The notes under the pieces: model-generated | Told to the model about the DNA's origin: nothing | Seen by the model: the letters and a program-made list of their open reading frames with translations, nothing else | Database searches by the model: none | Source: an uncultured Alphaproteobacteria bacterium | GTDB taxonomy: Bacteria; Pseudomonadota; Alphaproteobacteria; Caulobacterales; Caulobacteraceae | DNA: 64,000 nucleotides | Direction: 5' to 3' | Assembly: GCA_903860975.1 (NCBI GenBank) | Contig: CAIOSI010000037.1 | Location: forward strand, 1-64,000 | Made by a program: the position numbers and the translations under genes | In this document: piece after piece, positions 54,054-63,074 of the stretch | How the letters are laid out: each line of letters begins with the position of its first letter | How positions within the stretch are numbered: position 1 is the first letter of the stretch

Positions 54054-54617
54054 CTAGAAACCCTGCAAGTCCGGGTCGAGGGTCTGACCGGCGTCCAGTT
54101 GCACCCCAAATGTGTTCAGGATCATCGACACCTGAGTGTACTGGCCGGTCGTGAAAACAACATCCATCCGCTGCTTGTCACTAAAGTGCTTGCCGAGCTC
54201 AGACCAGGTCGCCTCGCCGATGAACTGATCGGCGTGCAACTCGTCACAGGCCCGGATCAGCGCCGCGTCCGCCGCACTCCAATGGGCTTCTGGGCCGGCC
54301 TTGATGCGGTTGATCTCGTCTTCGGTAAGCCCCGACTGCAGCCCGATCCGCTTGTGCTGGGTCCACTCATAACCGGACTTGCAGAGGAAACCGGTGCGCA
54401 GGATCACGATCTCCCGCTCGCGGGCCGCCAGATCGTTGCGCCGCGACAGGATGTAGCCGCCCCATGCGTTGAACCGCGTCAGCGCCTTTGGCGCGCGGGC
54501 GAGCGTTCGAAAGATGTTCAGAACCGGACCCGGCCGCATGGGCTGCAGAGCCTCGGCCTGCTCGGAGGTCAGTTCTGCGTCGCTGAGCGGTGCAAACCGG
54601 GGTTGTGTCAGTCGCAT
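54054..54617 (-). CDS. Carboxymuconolactone decarboxylase family protein
   Basis: A 187-residue AhpD/CMD-like protein from the ATG at 54617 (GGAGG upstream; longer frames run antisense into nhaA). The core helix REREIVILRTGFLCKSGYEWTQHKRIG contains the Glu/His pattern of the family instead of the CxxC of true AhpD. A second ALIRACDELHADQFIG segment follows. Such proteins occur in many aromatic and terpenoid degradation clusters; the reaction here is unknown. Confidence 0.82.
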   Translation of the reverse strand: MRLTQPRFAPLSDAELTSEQAEALQPMRPGPVLNIFRTLARAPKALTRFNAWGGYILSRRNDLAAREREIVILRTGFLCKSGYEWTQHKRIGLQSGLTEDEINRIKAGPEAHWSAADAALIRACDELHADQFIGEATWSELGKHFSDKQRMDVVFTTGQYTQVSMILNTFGVQLDAGQTLDPDLQGF

Positions 54618-54681
54618 CGAAGTCCCTCCAGGGCCGCTCTCGGCCATGCCTTTCAGATACCTTAGCGGCGCGCGCGGAGCC

Positions 54682-55887
54682 ATGCTAACCGAAGCTATGG
54701 CCCGACGGATCACGCTCGATTTCCTGAAAACCGAAAGCGCGTCGGGTTTGATTTTGGCGGCCGCAGCGCTTGGCGCGATCGCACTGGCCAACTCGCCGTG
54801 GGCGCATGTCTATTTCGGCTTCATTCACGACGCCTTCACGGTCCAGCTTGGCGCGTTCAGTGAGACCTTACCGATTGGCGATTGGGTGAAAGACGGCCTG
54901 ATGGCTGTGTTCTTCTTCGTGGTCGGATTGGAAATAAAATACGAGATCATCAAGGGGGAATTGGCCAATCCGCGAAGGCTGGCATTGCCAATTCTCGCAG
55001 CCCTTGGTGGTATTCTGGGGCCCACGCTCGTCTACCTGACGATTAACATGGGCAAGGGTGGCGCACCGCAAGGCTGGCCCGTGCCGGCCGCGACCGACAT
55101 CGCCTTCGCCATAGCCGCGCTAGCGGTCGCTGGGCCAAGACTGTCCCCCAACCTCAGGGTCTTCTTGCTGACCCTGGCCATTGTTGACGACCTTGCCGCG
55201 GTGGGATTGATCGGACTGCTGTTCACCGACCACTTTCGCCCGATAGAACTTGCCGGCGCCCTGCTCGCCCTGACCGGAATGGGCCTACTCGGTCGTTGGC
55301 GGCGCGCGCCCTACCTCTTTTATTTGGTAGGCTTCGTGATCGTCTGGGGCTTCACGCTGAAGTCTGGGATCTCGACCTCGCTTGCCGGCGTCATGGCGGC
55401 CGCGACCATCCCTTTGGAAGCGCGCAAGCCCGGCCGGCCCGGTATGCTCGAAGACGTCATGGAGGGTCTGCACCCTTACGTGGCCTTTATCATTCTTCCC
55501 CTGTTTGCCTTCACCGCTGCAGGCTTCACGTTCCGAGGCCTTGGGCTTACGGACCTCTTTGGTCCCATTGCGCTGGGCGTGGCGGCTGGTCTTTTCTTCG
55601 GCAAGCAGATCGGGGTGTTCGGGGCCACAGCCTTGGTCATCGCCCTGAAACTGGCGCGACGGCCGACGGGAGCCAAATGGATCGAACTCTACGGCCTGTC
55701 ACTGCTCTGCGGTCTGGGCTTCACGATGAGCCTGTTTATCGGCCAGCTGGCCTTCCCGTTGAGCGATGCCGCTGCTCAGGCACAGGTTCGGATAGGCGTC
55801 GTTGCCGGATCGGTGCTTTCAACGCTCACCGGCATGGCCGTTCTGGCTTGGGCCCAGAGCCGCCGCGCGCAGACGATGGACGACTAG
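54682..55887 (+). CDS. nhaA: Na+/H+ antiporter NhaA
   Basis: About 401 residues with twelve hydrophobic segments. It has the NhaA opening RRITLDFLKTESASGLILAAAALGAIALANSP, DGLMAVFFFVVGLEIKYEI, and the ion-binding pair in FLLTLAIVDDLAAVGLIGLLF. VPAATDIAFAIAALAVAGPR is the assembly loop. Electrogenic exchange of 2 H+ for Na+ at the inner membrane. The start is uncertain: ATG at 54682 or 54697 (the frame is open to 54469). Divergent from the CMD gene by 64 bp, convergent with the esterase (4-bp overlap). Confidence 0.92.
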   Translation: MLTEAMARRITLDFLKTESASGLILAAAALGAIALANSPWAHVYFGFIHDAFTVQLGAFSETLPIGDWVKDGLMAVFFFVVGLEIKYEIIKGELANPRRLALPILAALGGILGPTLVYLTINMGKGGAPQGWPVPAATDIAFAIAALAVAGPRLSPNLRVFLLTLAIVDDLAAVGLIGLLFTDHFRPIELAGALLALTGMGLLGRWRRAPYLFYLVGFVIVWGFTLKSGISTSLAGVMAAATIPLEARKPGRPGMLEDVMEGLHPYVAFIILPLFAFTAAGFTFRGLGLTDLFGPIALGVAAGLFFGKQIGVFGATALVIALKLARRPTGAKWIELYGLSLLCGLGFTMSLFIGQLAFPLSDAAAQAQVRIGVVAGSVLSTLTGMAVLAWAQSRRAQTMDD

Positions 55888-56825
55888 GCCAGAGCAGCCT
55901 TCAGCGCTGCGGCGGTCTCAGCGGCGGCGGTGACCACGGCAGGAGAGACGTCGGCCATGAGGTAGAAATCGTGCACCATGGATGCGTACTCAACGTGCGT
56001 CGCCTTTACGCCAGCCGCCTTTAGTCGCGCAGCGTAGTCGCGGCCTTCGTCCTTCAGAGGGTCGAAGCCGGCGGTGACCACTAGGGCAGGCGGTGCGCCC
56101 GCGAGATCTCGGGCACCCAGCATAGCGCGATGGGCATGGGGATGACCGACGGCAGCCAACAGCTTTTCGAACCAGTCCAGAGCTTCTCGGGTCAGCACAG
56201 GGCCGTCGAGGTCCTTGCGCGACTGAGTCTCTTCATCCGGCCAGATCCCGGGGTACAGCAGGAGTTGAAAGGCGATCCTGTGCGCAGGGTCATCTTTCAG
56301 ATCAAGCGACACAGAAGCCGCCAGGTTGCCGCCAGCGCTGCAACCGCCAACCGCAATCCGTTTCGGATCAACGCCGAGATCTGACGCATGATCGAAAGCC
56401 CATCTCGTCGCGGCCAACGCGTCATCATGCCCGGCTGGGAAAGGGTGCTCCGGTGCAAGCCGATAATCCACGGCCAAGACCCGGCAGGCGGCTCCCGTCG
56501 CCAGACGGCGGCAATGGCCATCGTGGCTGTCCAAATCACCGATAACGAAACCACCGCCGTGGAAATAGACCAGCAGACCCGACGGATCGACGAGCCCGGC
56601 CGGTCGATAGAGGCGAGCTGGAATCTCGCCAGCGCCGCCACCGACCTTGATGTCGAACGTCTCGACATCCTTGGGCGCATTTTGGTCCTGGGCCTGCCGC
56701 TGCATGCGATAGCCAGCCCGCACCATCTCTGGCGGAATTACGTCGAGTGGCGGAGCGGGCTGGGCCTTGGCGGCCTGCGCCTGTTCATCGATCATCGCAG
56801 CGAAATTGGCGTCCATCACGGACAT
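55884..56825 (-). CDS. Alpha/beta hydrolase (HSL-type esterase)
   Basis: A 313-residue hormone-sensitive-lipase-like esterase: the oxyanion-hole motif YFHGGGFVIGDL, then DYRLAPEHPFPAGHDDA, the nucleophile elbow GGCSAGGNLA (Cys in place of the usual Asp before the Ser), the Asp in TAGFDPLKDEG, and the catalytic His in ASMVHDFYLM. The ATG at 56825 is supported by GAAGAAGG upstream. It lies downstream of the aldehyde dehydrogenase terminator, so it probably has its own promoter. Confidence 0.87.
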   Translation of the reverse strand: MSVMDANFAAMIDEQAQAAKAQPAPPLDVIPPEMVRAGYRMQRQAQDQNAPKDVETFDIKVGGGAGEIPARLYRPAGLVDPSGLLVYFHGGGFVIGDLDSHDGHCRRLATGAACRVLAVDYRLAPEHPFPAGHDDALAATRWAFDHASDLGVDPKRIAVGGCSAGGNLAASVSLDLKDDPAHRIAFQLLLYPGIWPDEETQSRKDLDGPVLTREALDWFEKLLAAVGHPHAHRAMLGARDLAGAPPALVVTAGFDPLKDEGRDYAARLKAAGVKATHVEYASMVHDFYLMADVSPAVVTAAAETAAALKAALA

Positions 56826-56846
56826 GGCGTGGCCTTCTTCCATCTG

Positions 56847-56875
56847 AAAAAGGGGGCGCCCTGCGGGCGACCCCC
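56847..56875 (-). terminator. Intrinsic terminator after the aldehyde dehydrogenase gene
   Basis: On the minus strand GGGGG-t-CGCCC / GGGCG-CCCCC forms a stem with a three-base loop and one bulged base, followed by five T residues. It lies 20 bp after the aldehyde dehydrogenase stop. Confidence 0.75.
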
Positions 56876-56895
56876 TCCTCTTTATTCGTCAGCGA

Positions 56896-58335
56896 CTATT
56901 CCGCCGCCTGTTTCGGCGCGTAGCCCAGCACGGCCTTTGTCTCCAGGAACTCGTGGAACGCATAGTCGCCCCACTCGCGTCCATTGCCGCTCATCTTGTA
57001 GCCACCGAACGGGGCCGTCAGGTCACCACCGCCGCCGTTGATAGACACCTGACCGGCGCGCAGCTTCGAGGCCACCTTTCGAGCGTTGTCGATGTCGCCA
57101 GACTGAACGTAAGCCGCAAGGCCATATTCGGTATCGTTACCAATATCGATTGCTTGATCTAGGTTATCGTAACCCAGGATGGACAGCACCGGGCCGAAGA
57201 TTTCCTCGCGCGCGATCGTCATGTCATTGGTGACATTGGCGAAGACGGTGGGTTTCACGTAGTAGCCCTTGTCGAGGCCTTCAGGACGTCCGGTGCCGCC
57301 GATGACCAAGGTCGCGCCTTCGTCAATACCGGCCTGGATCAGCTTCTGAATCTTGTCGAACTGGGTCTTGTTGACCACCGGACCCAGCTGGCTGTTGCCA
57401 TTCGGGTCGCCGACGGTGACCTGTCCGGCAGCCTCGCGCGCAACCGTGATCGCCTCGTCCATGCGCGTCTTCGGCACGAGCATTCTCGATGGCGCGTTAC
57501 AGGACTGCCCGGAGTTCGGCATCATCGAGGCCACGCCGCGGCCAACGCCCTTGGCGAACGCGTCGTCATCCAGGACGATGTTCGGGCTCTTCCCACCCAA
57601 CTCCTGAGCCACACGCTTGACGGTTGGCGCGGCGGCTTTGGCCACCTCGATCCCAGCGCGGGTGGAGCCCGTGAAGGAGACCATGTCCACGTCAGGGTGG
57701 CTGGACATCGCTGCCCCAACGGTCGGGCCATCGCCGTGCACGAGGTTGAACACGCCGGCCGGGACGCCCGCTGCATGCATGATCTCGGCAAAAATCTGGC
57801 CGGAGAAAGGCGCAACTTCCGAGGGCTTCAGCACCATCGTGCACCCCGTGGCGATCGCCGGCGCCACCTTGCAGACGATCTGGTTGAGTGGCCAATTCCA
57901 CGGCGTGATGAACGAGCAGACGCCGATCGCTTCCTTGACGATCATCGTCGGGCCACGGTCTTCTTCGAACTTGAAGGTCTTGAGGATCTCGATGGCGGTT
58001 GAAAGGTGGCCCATGCCGATCGGCACCTGGGCGCGCTGCGCCAGAGACGAGGGCGCACCCATCTCTTCGGTTACCGCTGTCGCCAGGTCGCCGAAGCGTT
58101 TTTGATATTCAGCCAGAATGCGCCCGAGAACTTCCAGGCGCTCTTCACGGCTGGTTTGCGACCAAGCCGGGAACGCCTTCCGAGCGGCCTTCACGGCCTT
58201 ATCGACGTCGGCTGCACTGCCCAGTGCGATTTTCCCGGCGACTTCTTCAGTTGCCGGATTTTCAACGTCGAGCGTCTTCAGCTCGACCGGATCGACCCAA
58301 TGGCCATCGATATAGAATTTCAGGTACTCGCGCAT
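56896..58335 (-). CDS. Aldehyde dehydrogenase family protein
   Basis: A 479-residue NAD(P)-dependent aldehyde dehydrogenase from the ATG at 58335 (AGGAGG upstream). Marks: FITPWNWPLNQIVCKVAPA, SFTGSTRAGIEVA (cofactor loop), catalytic Glu in QELGGKSPNIVL, catalytic Cys in NSGQSCNAPSR, and EEIFGPVLSI. The C-terminal PFGGYKMSGNGREWGDYAFHEFLE is common in general aldehyde dehydrogenases of the ALDH3/10-like bacterial type. It may act with the neighbouring lactonase and esterase in a catabolic route; substrate unknown. Confidence 0.9.
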   Translation of the reverse strand: MREYLKFYIDGHWVDPVELKTLDVENPATEEVAGKIALGSAADVDKAVKAARKAFPAWSQTSREERLEVLGRILAEYQKRFGDLATAVTEEMGAPSSLAQRAQVPIGMGHLSTAIEILKTFKFEEDRGPTMIVKEAIGVCSFITPWNWPLNQIVCKVAPAIATGCTMVLKPSEVAPFSGQIFAEIMHAAGVPAGVFNLVHGDGPTVGAAMSSHPDVDMVSFTGSTRAGIEVAKAAAPTVKRVAQELGGKSPNIVLDDDAFAKGVGRGVASMMPNSGQSCNAPSRMLVPKTRMDEAITVAREAAGQVTVGDPNGNSQLGPVVNKTQFDKIQKLIQAGIDEGATLVIGGTGRPEGLDKGYYVKPTVFANVTNDMTIAREEIFGPVLSILGYDNLDQAIDIGNDTEYGLAAYVQSGDIDNARKVASKLRAGQVSINGGGGDLTAPFGGYKMSGNGREWGDYAFHEFLETKAVLGYAPKQAAE

Positions 58336-58434
58336 GGCGTCCTCCTGGACCGTTTTTCCCGCGTCGGAGCCATCCGCCCCGCACTTCAAAAAGACATCTA
58401 AGTGATCAGCGGTAACTTCGAAAGCCCCGCCGGA

Positions 58435-59364
58435 CTAACGTTGATGCACGAGGGGCTCGCCCGCAACTGGCGACCTCGCTTTCAGAACATAATTGGCCCG
58501 GATCGAACCGATGTAGAGGTCTTTAAGGTCCGGTCCACCCCAGGTCACGTTGGTCGGATGGTTCACCGTTTCGCCGGATGGATCGTCGATCACAGTGACC
58601 ACTTCTAGCGACGGTTTGATGGCGATGACCTTGTTGGCAGCAGGCAAGCAGACCCAGACATTGCCCTCGGCGTCCATGCCGACACCATCGGTGTAGCCCA
58701 AGGTCTGCGCCGGATACTGCGTGTCGGGTGTGTTTAGATGACCCAACAGCGGTCCATAACGATGGGCGGGGCCCAGCCGGCCACCCGAAAGGATCGCAAA
58801 GCGCACGACGTCAGCGCCACTGGTCTGGGCGCAAAACAAGAATGCCTCGTCTTTGGAAAGCGCCAAGCCATTTGGGAATTTCAGGCCTTCGGCCACAATC
58901 GACGAGGAGCCATCTGGTCGCAGCACGAAGATGAAGCCGTCGCCACGTCCATCCAGCGCCTGCGGCCAGGTGTCGGCGTGAGTCGAATTGGCGCACCAGA
59001 TGTTTCCGTCGCCCGTCATCACCGGATAGTTCGACGAGGTCAGCCGCTTGCCCTCGACCTCAACGAGGAGGGTCTCATGCTGTCCCGTGACCGGATCAAA
59101 ACGCTGCAGCGGCCCATCTTCGCGGTCGTAGATTCCGAAATTGGCGATCAGCACGCGGCCCTGACGGTCCATGTTTAGGCCGTTGGGCGCACCCCCCTTC
59201 GGACCCATCCGCTCAAACGTGCCGTCCGCGAAGATCTCGGCGATAGCGCACTGGTGATCGGAGGCGAAAATGCGGCCGTCGGGACCGACGACAACGTCCT
59301 CTGGTCGGTCGATACCGATCGCGATTTTTTTGAAGGCCTCGATCGCAATAGGCGCAAGCGTCAT
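58435..59364 (-). CDS. SMP-30/gluconolactonase/LRE-family protein
   Basis: A 309-residue six-bladed beta-propeller hydrolase from the ATG at 59364 (AAGGAAGG upstream). Family elements: RPEDVVVGPDGRIFASD, GGAPNGLNMDRQGRVLIANFG, a central FPNGLALSKDEAFLFCAQT segment, and GYTDGVGMDAEGNVWVC with the metal-binding Asp/Asn residues. It hydrolyses lactones such as gluconolactone; the natural substrate is unknown. It is 99 bp upstream of the aldehyde dehydrogenase on the same strand. Confidence 0.87.
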   Translation of the reverse strand: MTLAPIAIEAFKKIAIGIDRPEDVVVGPDGRIFASDHQCAIAEIFADGTFERMGPKGGAPNGLNMDRQGRVLIANFGIYDREDGPLQRFDPVTGQHETLLVEVEGKRLTSSNYPVMTGDGNIWCANSTHADTWPQALDGRGDGFIFVLRPDGSSSIVAEGLKFPNGLALSKDEAFLFCAQTSGADVVRFAILSGGRLGPAHRYGPLLGHLNTPDTQYPAQTLGYTDGVGMDAEGNVWVCLPAANKVIAIKPSLEVVTVIDDPSGETVNHPTNVTWGGPDLKDLYIGSIRANYVLKARSPVAGEPLVHQR

Positions 59365-59486
59365 GGCAGTTCCTTCCTTTTTCGGGTTGCAGCAACCTTG
59401 GAGGCTATGAGCCGCTCCAGACAAGCGTGCTTGCGGTCTGGGCGCCGCCTCGATAAAGCCGGACCATCGTTTTACGGGAGCTTGTC

Positions 59487-59567
59487 ATGGCCGCCATTGG
59501 CGTCATCGTTCTGTTCATGGTTGCGCTCGCAGCGCTCAATTTCCTCCAGTTCGGCCGGCTCGACTGA
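59487..59567 (+). CDS. 26-residue single-helix membrane protein
   Basis: A very short gene: ATG at 59487, TGA at 59565-59567, encoding MAAIGVIVLFMVALAALNFL followed by QFGRLD. The ribosome binding site GGGAG is six bases upstream. The product is one hydrophobic helix with a short polar tail. It stops 18 bp before the pteridine-reductase-like gene and is probably cotranscribed with it and folB. Function unknown. Confidence 0.55.
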   Translation: MAAIGVIVLFMVALAALNFLQFGRLD

Positions 59568-59585
59568 CCCTTAAGGCGTTGACCT

Positions 59586-60323
59586 ATGGCTGACCGCGGG
59601 GCTGCGCTGATCACCGGAGGCGCGAGGCGGATTGGTCGCGCCCTGGTCGCAGCTGCCGCTGAGTGTGGCTACGACGTTGCTATCCATGTCCGCGCGCTCG
59701 ACGACGAGGCCGAAGCCGCCGCTGCGGAGGTTCGCGCTCGTGGCCGCAAGTCGACAATCGTAACCTGCGACCTTCGCAAAGAATCTGCCACCGTTGCTCT
59801 CGTGGGCGAGGTCGAGGCCGAGTTGGGTGCGGTCACGTTGCTGGTCAATTGCGCAAGTGTCTTCGAAGAAGACGCCTTCGCCGATATGAACCGCGCGTCC
59901 TGGGACGCCCATTTGGAGACCAATCTGCGCGCGCCTCTGGTGCTGGCGCAGGTCTTCGCCCGCCGACTACCGCAGGATCGTGAGGGACTGATCGTCAATC
60001 TGTTGGATCAGCGGGTCCTGCGGCCCACGCCAGAGTTTTTTTCCTATTCTCTATCTAAGGCCGCACTTTGGGACGCCACCCGGATGCTAGCCCAGGCCTT
60101 GGCGCCCCATATCCGAGTGAACGCCATCGGTCCGGGACCGACACTGCCTTCGATCCACCAGGACCAAGCCGCTTTCGATGCCGAGGCGCAGACCACTTTG
60201 ATGCAGCGCCCGGTCAGCCCCTCAGAGATCGCGCTGGCGCTGCGCTACCTGATCGAGGCTCGCGCTGTCACCGGCCAAATGATCGCCGTCGACTCCGGCC
60301 AGCACTTGACCTGGCGGCCCTGA
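59586..60323 (+). CDS. SDR oxidoreductase, pteridine-reductase-like
   Basis: A 245-residue SDR. ALITGGARRIGRALV is the Arg-containing cofactor motif typical of NADPH-dependent pteridine reductases (PTR1/FolM). NCASVFEED replaces NNAG, and LLDQRVLRPTPEFFSYSLSKAALW carries the catalytic Asp/Tyr/Lys arrangement of that subgroup. It is followed by folB with a one-base overlap (TGATG), supporting a role in folate or pterin reduction, e.g. dihydromonapterin or dihydrofolate. Confidence 0.85.
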   Translation: MADRGAALITGGARRIGRALVAAAAECGYDVAIHVRALDDEAEAAAAEVRARGRKSTIVTCDLRKESATVALVGEVEAELGAVTLLVNCASVFEEDAFADMNRASWDAHLETNLRAPLVLAQVFARRLPQDREGLIVNLLDQRVLRPTPEFFSYSLSKAALWDATRMLAQALAPHIRVNAIGPGPTLPSIHQDQAAFDAEAQTTLMQRPVSPSEIALALRYLIEARAVTGQMIAVDSGQHLTWRP

Positions 60324-60688
60324 TGGGGCTCCGGACCACAATCACGAAGGTCTTCGTGGCTGGACTGAAGGTCCAGGCCGAGATCGGCGTCTACAAGCAT
60401 GAGATCGGCCGGGTTCAGCCCTTGTTGGTCGATGTCGAGCTCAGCGTCCCCGCCGCCCGCGCCGACCGCCTTTGCGAGACTTTTAACTACGAAACCATCC
60501 TTGAAGCCGCCCGCACGATCGCAGCCAGCGGCCACATTGAGCTTGTTGAAACCTTCGCTGAACGTTTGGCCCATGCATGCCTCGCCGACCCGCGCGTGAT
60601 CTGCGCTCGAGTGCGGGTGGAAAAACCCCTGGCCTTGACCCCTCACGCGGTCGCCGCTGGCGTGGAAATCACAGTCGTTCGCGATTAA
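60323..60688 (+). CDS. folB: Dihydroneopterin aldolase
   Basis: A 121-residue tunnelling-fold protein. KVFVAGLKVQAEIGVYKHEIGRVQPLLVDVEL and the later ETFNYETILEAARTIAASGHIELVETFAERLA match FolB, which cleaves dihydroneopterin to 6-hydroxymethyl-dihydropterin in folate synthesis. The ATG overlaps the stop of the pteridine-reductase-like gene, so translation is coupled; the frame otherwise opens antisense-like at 60068. Confidence 0.9.
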   Translation: MGLRTTITKVFVAGLKVQAEIGVYKHEIGRVQPLLVDVELSVPAARADRLCETFNYETILEAARTIAASGHIELVETFAERLAHACLADPRVICARVRVEKPLALTPHAVAAGVEITVVRD

Positions 60689-60711
60689 ACCCTTACCGAT
60701 CGTTATCTGGC

Positions 60712-60730
60712 GCCTGAACGCCGTTCAGGC
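60712..60730. terminator. Perfect 8-bp dyad after folB
   Basis: GCCTGAAC-gcc-GTTCAGGC lies 24 bp after the folB stop and 30 bp before the next ATG. It could end the folB transcript (no T tract) or serve as an operator for the following membrane-protein gene. Confidence 0.4.
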
Positions 60731-60759
60731 ATGATCGCGCGTTCACGGAGACGTCAGCG

Positions 60760-61155
60760 ATGACCTACGGTGCAGAACACCCAATCCCAGAGGACCGGGC
60801 CATGCCGGCTGTGATCTATACCCTTTACATCCTGGGTATGTTCCACGGACTGACGTTGATCGTCGGCCTCGTCATGGCCTACGCCCTGCGTGGCGGCGCA
60901 GGACCTTTCAACGCCAGTCACTACACCTACATGATCCGGACGGTTTGGACGTCATTGATCGGGGTCGCCATAGGCGCCGCAATCATGCTGGTCAGCCTAC
61001 CCTTCACCTTCGTCCTGATCGGAATTCCCTTCTTGTGGCTAGGCGGCATGATCTGTGGCGGTGCATGGGTTTGGGCTCTGATCCGAAGCCTCATTGGGGC
61101 CGTGCGCCTGGCTCAAGGCGCGCCGATCGCTTTCCCGTATGCCATGGCCTTCTGA
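60760..61155 (+). CDS. DUF4870-like small membrane protein
   Basis: A 131-residue protein with three hydrophobic helices (VIYTLYILGMFHGLTLIVGLVMAYAL, WTSLIGVAIGAAIMLVSLPFTFVL, FLWLGGMICGGAWVWALIRSL) and an ASHYTYMIRT loop between helices, as in Tic20/DUF4870-type proteins. GGAG lies upstream of the ATG. Role unknown. Followed by a gap of about 240 bp without a supported gene before the convergent ilvE. Confidence 0.7.
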   Translation: MTYGAEHPIPEDRAMPAVIYTLYILGMFHGLTLIVGLVMAYALRGGAGPFNASHYTYMIRTVWTSLIGVAIGAAIMLVSLPFTFVLIGIPFLWLGGMICGGAWVWALIRSLIGAVRLAQGAPIAFPYAMAF

Positions 61156-61394
61156 ACGTTGCGGCCGTGTCAGCCTGGATACGATTGAGCCCAAAATGCC
61201 TGTTCCAAATCGCAGGCATGATCGCGGTCTTAGGTGTGCGGCGGCTCAGGGCGGCCTTGGACCGAGGCGTTTTTGTCTGCCGAGCCGATGAAGCCGCCGA
61301 GACATAGGCCTTGTCTGGCCCGCTGTTGTGCGCGTTTGGCACCTTTATCGGCAGGCCGCCTGCGCTTGAGCCGGTTCCGGGCCTATGTCGATCG

Positions 61395-62282
61395 CTAGGC
61401 TGAAACCCGTTCGCGCCGAACCATCTTGGCGTAGTCGTCCATCAGGCCCAGCGAAATATTGCCGGGCCGGAAGGTGTATTCGCCGATCTCTGACACGGGC
61501 GTCACCTCTGCAGCGCTTCCGGTCACGAAGCATTCTGAGAACCCGGATAGCTCTTCTGGACGGATGTGGCGTTCGACCACCTCAAAGCCCTTAGCCTGCG
61601 CCAACTTAATCACAGATTGGCGAGTGATGCCGCTCAGGAAGCAATCGGGCAGCGGCGTGTGGATCACCCCATCTTGCACGAAGAACACGTTGGATCCGGT
61701 GCTTTCCGCCAGAAACCCCCGATAATCGAGCATCATGGCGTCGGTATAACCGGCCTTTTCCGCAGCGTGTTTGGAGATCGTGCAGATCATGTAGAGGCCG
61801 GTCGCCTTGGCGTGTACGGGCTCGGTTTCGGGGGATGGGCGCTTGTATTTGGCCCAGCACATGCGGATCCCCTTGGCCTTCTCCTCGGGCTTGAAGTAGC
61901 TAGGCCAGTCCCAGCAGGCGATCGCGACGTGGATTTTGGCGCTCTGGGCAGAGACTCCAATCATCTCCGAGCCACGCCAGGCAATCGGTCGAAGGTAGGC
62001 GTCGGTCAGGCCATTCTTGACGCAGGTATCCTTGCAGGCCTGATCGATCTGGGCCACCGTGAACGGGATTTCGAAGTCGAGGATCTCGGCGGACTTAAAG
62101 AGACGCTCAGTGTGCGCCGTCAGCTCGTAGATTTCACCCCCATACATCCGCTCTCCCTCGAACACCGCCGAGGCATAGTGCAAACCATGTGTCAGTACGT
62201 GCACCGTCGCCTCGCGCCAGGGCACGAACTGACCGTCCAGCCAGATCCATCCATCGCGGTCGTCAAAGGGAACGAGAGACAT
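61395..62282 (-). CDS. ilvE: Branched-chain amino acid aminotransferase
   Basis: A 295-residue fold-type IV PLP aminotransferase. WIWLDGQFVPWREATVHVLTHGLHYASAVFEGER, the IRPIAWRGSEMIGVSAQ-type central block, DAMMLDYRGFLAESTGSNVFFV and the C-terminal FVTGSAAEVTPVSEIG are standard for BCAT. It interconverts Leu/Ile/Val and their 2-oxo acids. The ATG at 62282 begins the family sequence; the frame is open to 62345. Divergent from the response-regulator gene by 92 bp, an arrangement seen for petR-type regulators in alphaproteobacteria. Confidence 0.92.
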   Translation of the reverse strand: MSLVPFDDRDGWIWLDGQFVPWREATVHVLTHGLHYASAVFEGERMYGGEIYELTAHTERLFKSAEILDFEIPFTVAQIDQACKDTCVKNGLTDAYLRPIAWRGSEMIGVSAQSAKIHVAIACWDWPSYFKPEEKAKGIRMCWAKYKRPSPETEPVHAKATGLYMICTISKHAAEKAGYTDAMMLDYRGFLAESTGSNVFFVQDGVIHTPLPDCFLSGITRQSVIKLAQAKGFEVVERHIRPEELSGFSECFVTGSAAEVTPVSEIGEYTFRPGNISLGLMDDYAKMVRRERVSA

Positions 62283-62374
62283 TTGAGGGTGACCACCTTT
62301 CGTGAACGTTCTGTAGAAGCCTCCCAAGGCCGCGGCGTCAAACAAAATGGGTCTTGGGCCCGGGAGAACTGGCC

Positions 62375-63073
62375 ATGAGCCCGCCGGCGCGAGCCCGTCA
62401 CCTGCTGATCGTCGATGACGATGACCGGATCCGTGAATTGCTCAAAGAGTACCTGGCTCGGTCTGGCTTTCGGGTAACCGCCGCGAGCGGTGGCGCAGCG
62501 GCGCGCAAATTGGTCGGGATGCTTGATTTCGACCTCGCCGTCTTTGACGTGATGATGCCTGGCGAAGACGGTTTTTCTCTGACCCGCTGGCTGCGTGAAC
62601 AGAAAGGCCCGGCTGGCCGCACGCCCGTCCTGATGTTGACCGCGATGGGCGAAGCTTCAAACCGGATTGAAGGCTTCAAGCTTGGCGCCGATGACTATCT
62701 GGCCAAGCCCTTCGAGCCTGAGGAACTCCTCCTGCGCATTGAGGCCATTCTGCGCCGCGCTCAGGACAGGCCAGCACAAGGCGGGCCCCTTTTACTTGGC
62801 CGTTGCCGGTTCGATCCTGATCGCGGCGAACTGACCAGCGATGGTGAGCTCGTAAAACTGACAGAGGCGGAAGTCGCCCTGCTGCGCCAGCTCGCGCGCA
62901 CGCCGGACGAGCCGGTTGACCGACTGGAGCTGGCCCGCGATAGCGTCGACCCTTCCGGTCGAGCCGTGGATGTGCAGGTGACCCGGCTTCGGCGGAAGAT
63001 CGAGTTCGACCCCAAGGTGCCGCGCTACCTGCAGACTGTGCGCGGCATAGGCTACCGATTGGCGCCCGACTGA
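62375..63073 (+). CDS. OmpR-family response regulator (PetR-like)
   Basis: A 232-residue regulator: receiver domain (LLIVDDDDRIRELLKEYLARSGF, phospho-acceptor Asp58 in VFDVMMPGEDG, Thr in MLTAMGE, Lys in DDYLAKPFEPEELL) and a winged-helix DNA-binding domain ending DVQVTRLRRKIEFDPKVPRYLQTVRGIGYRLAPD. The ATG at 62375 has GGGAG eight bases upstream. It resembles PetR of Rhodobacter and is followed 1 bp later by its kinase gene. Confidence 0.9.
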   Translation: MSPPARARHLLIVDDDDRIRELLKEYLARSGFRVTAASGGAAARKLVGMLDFDLAVFDVMMPGEDGFSLTRWLREQKGPAGRTPVLMLTAMGEASNRIEGFKLGADDYLAKPFEPEELLLRIEAILRRAQDRPAQGGPLLLGRCRFDPDRGELTSDGELVKLTEAEVALLRQLARTPDEPVDRLELARDSVDPSGRAVDVQVTRLRRKIEFDPKVPRYLQTVRGIGYRLAPD

Positions 63074-63074
63074 C

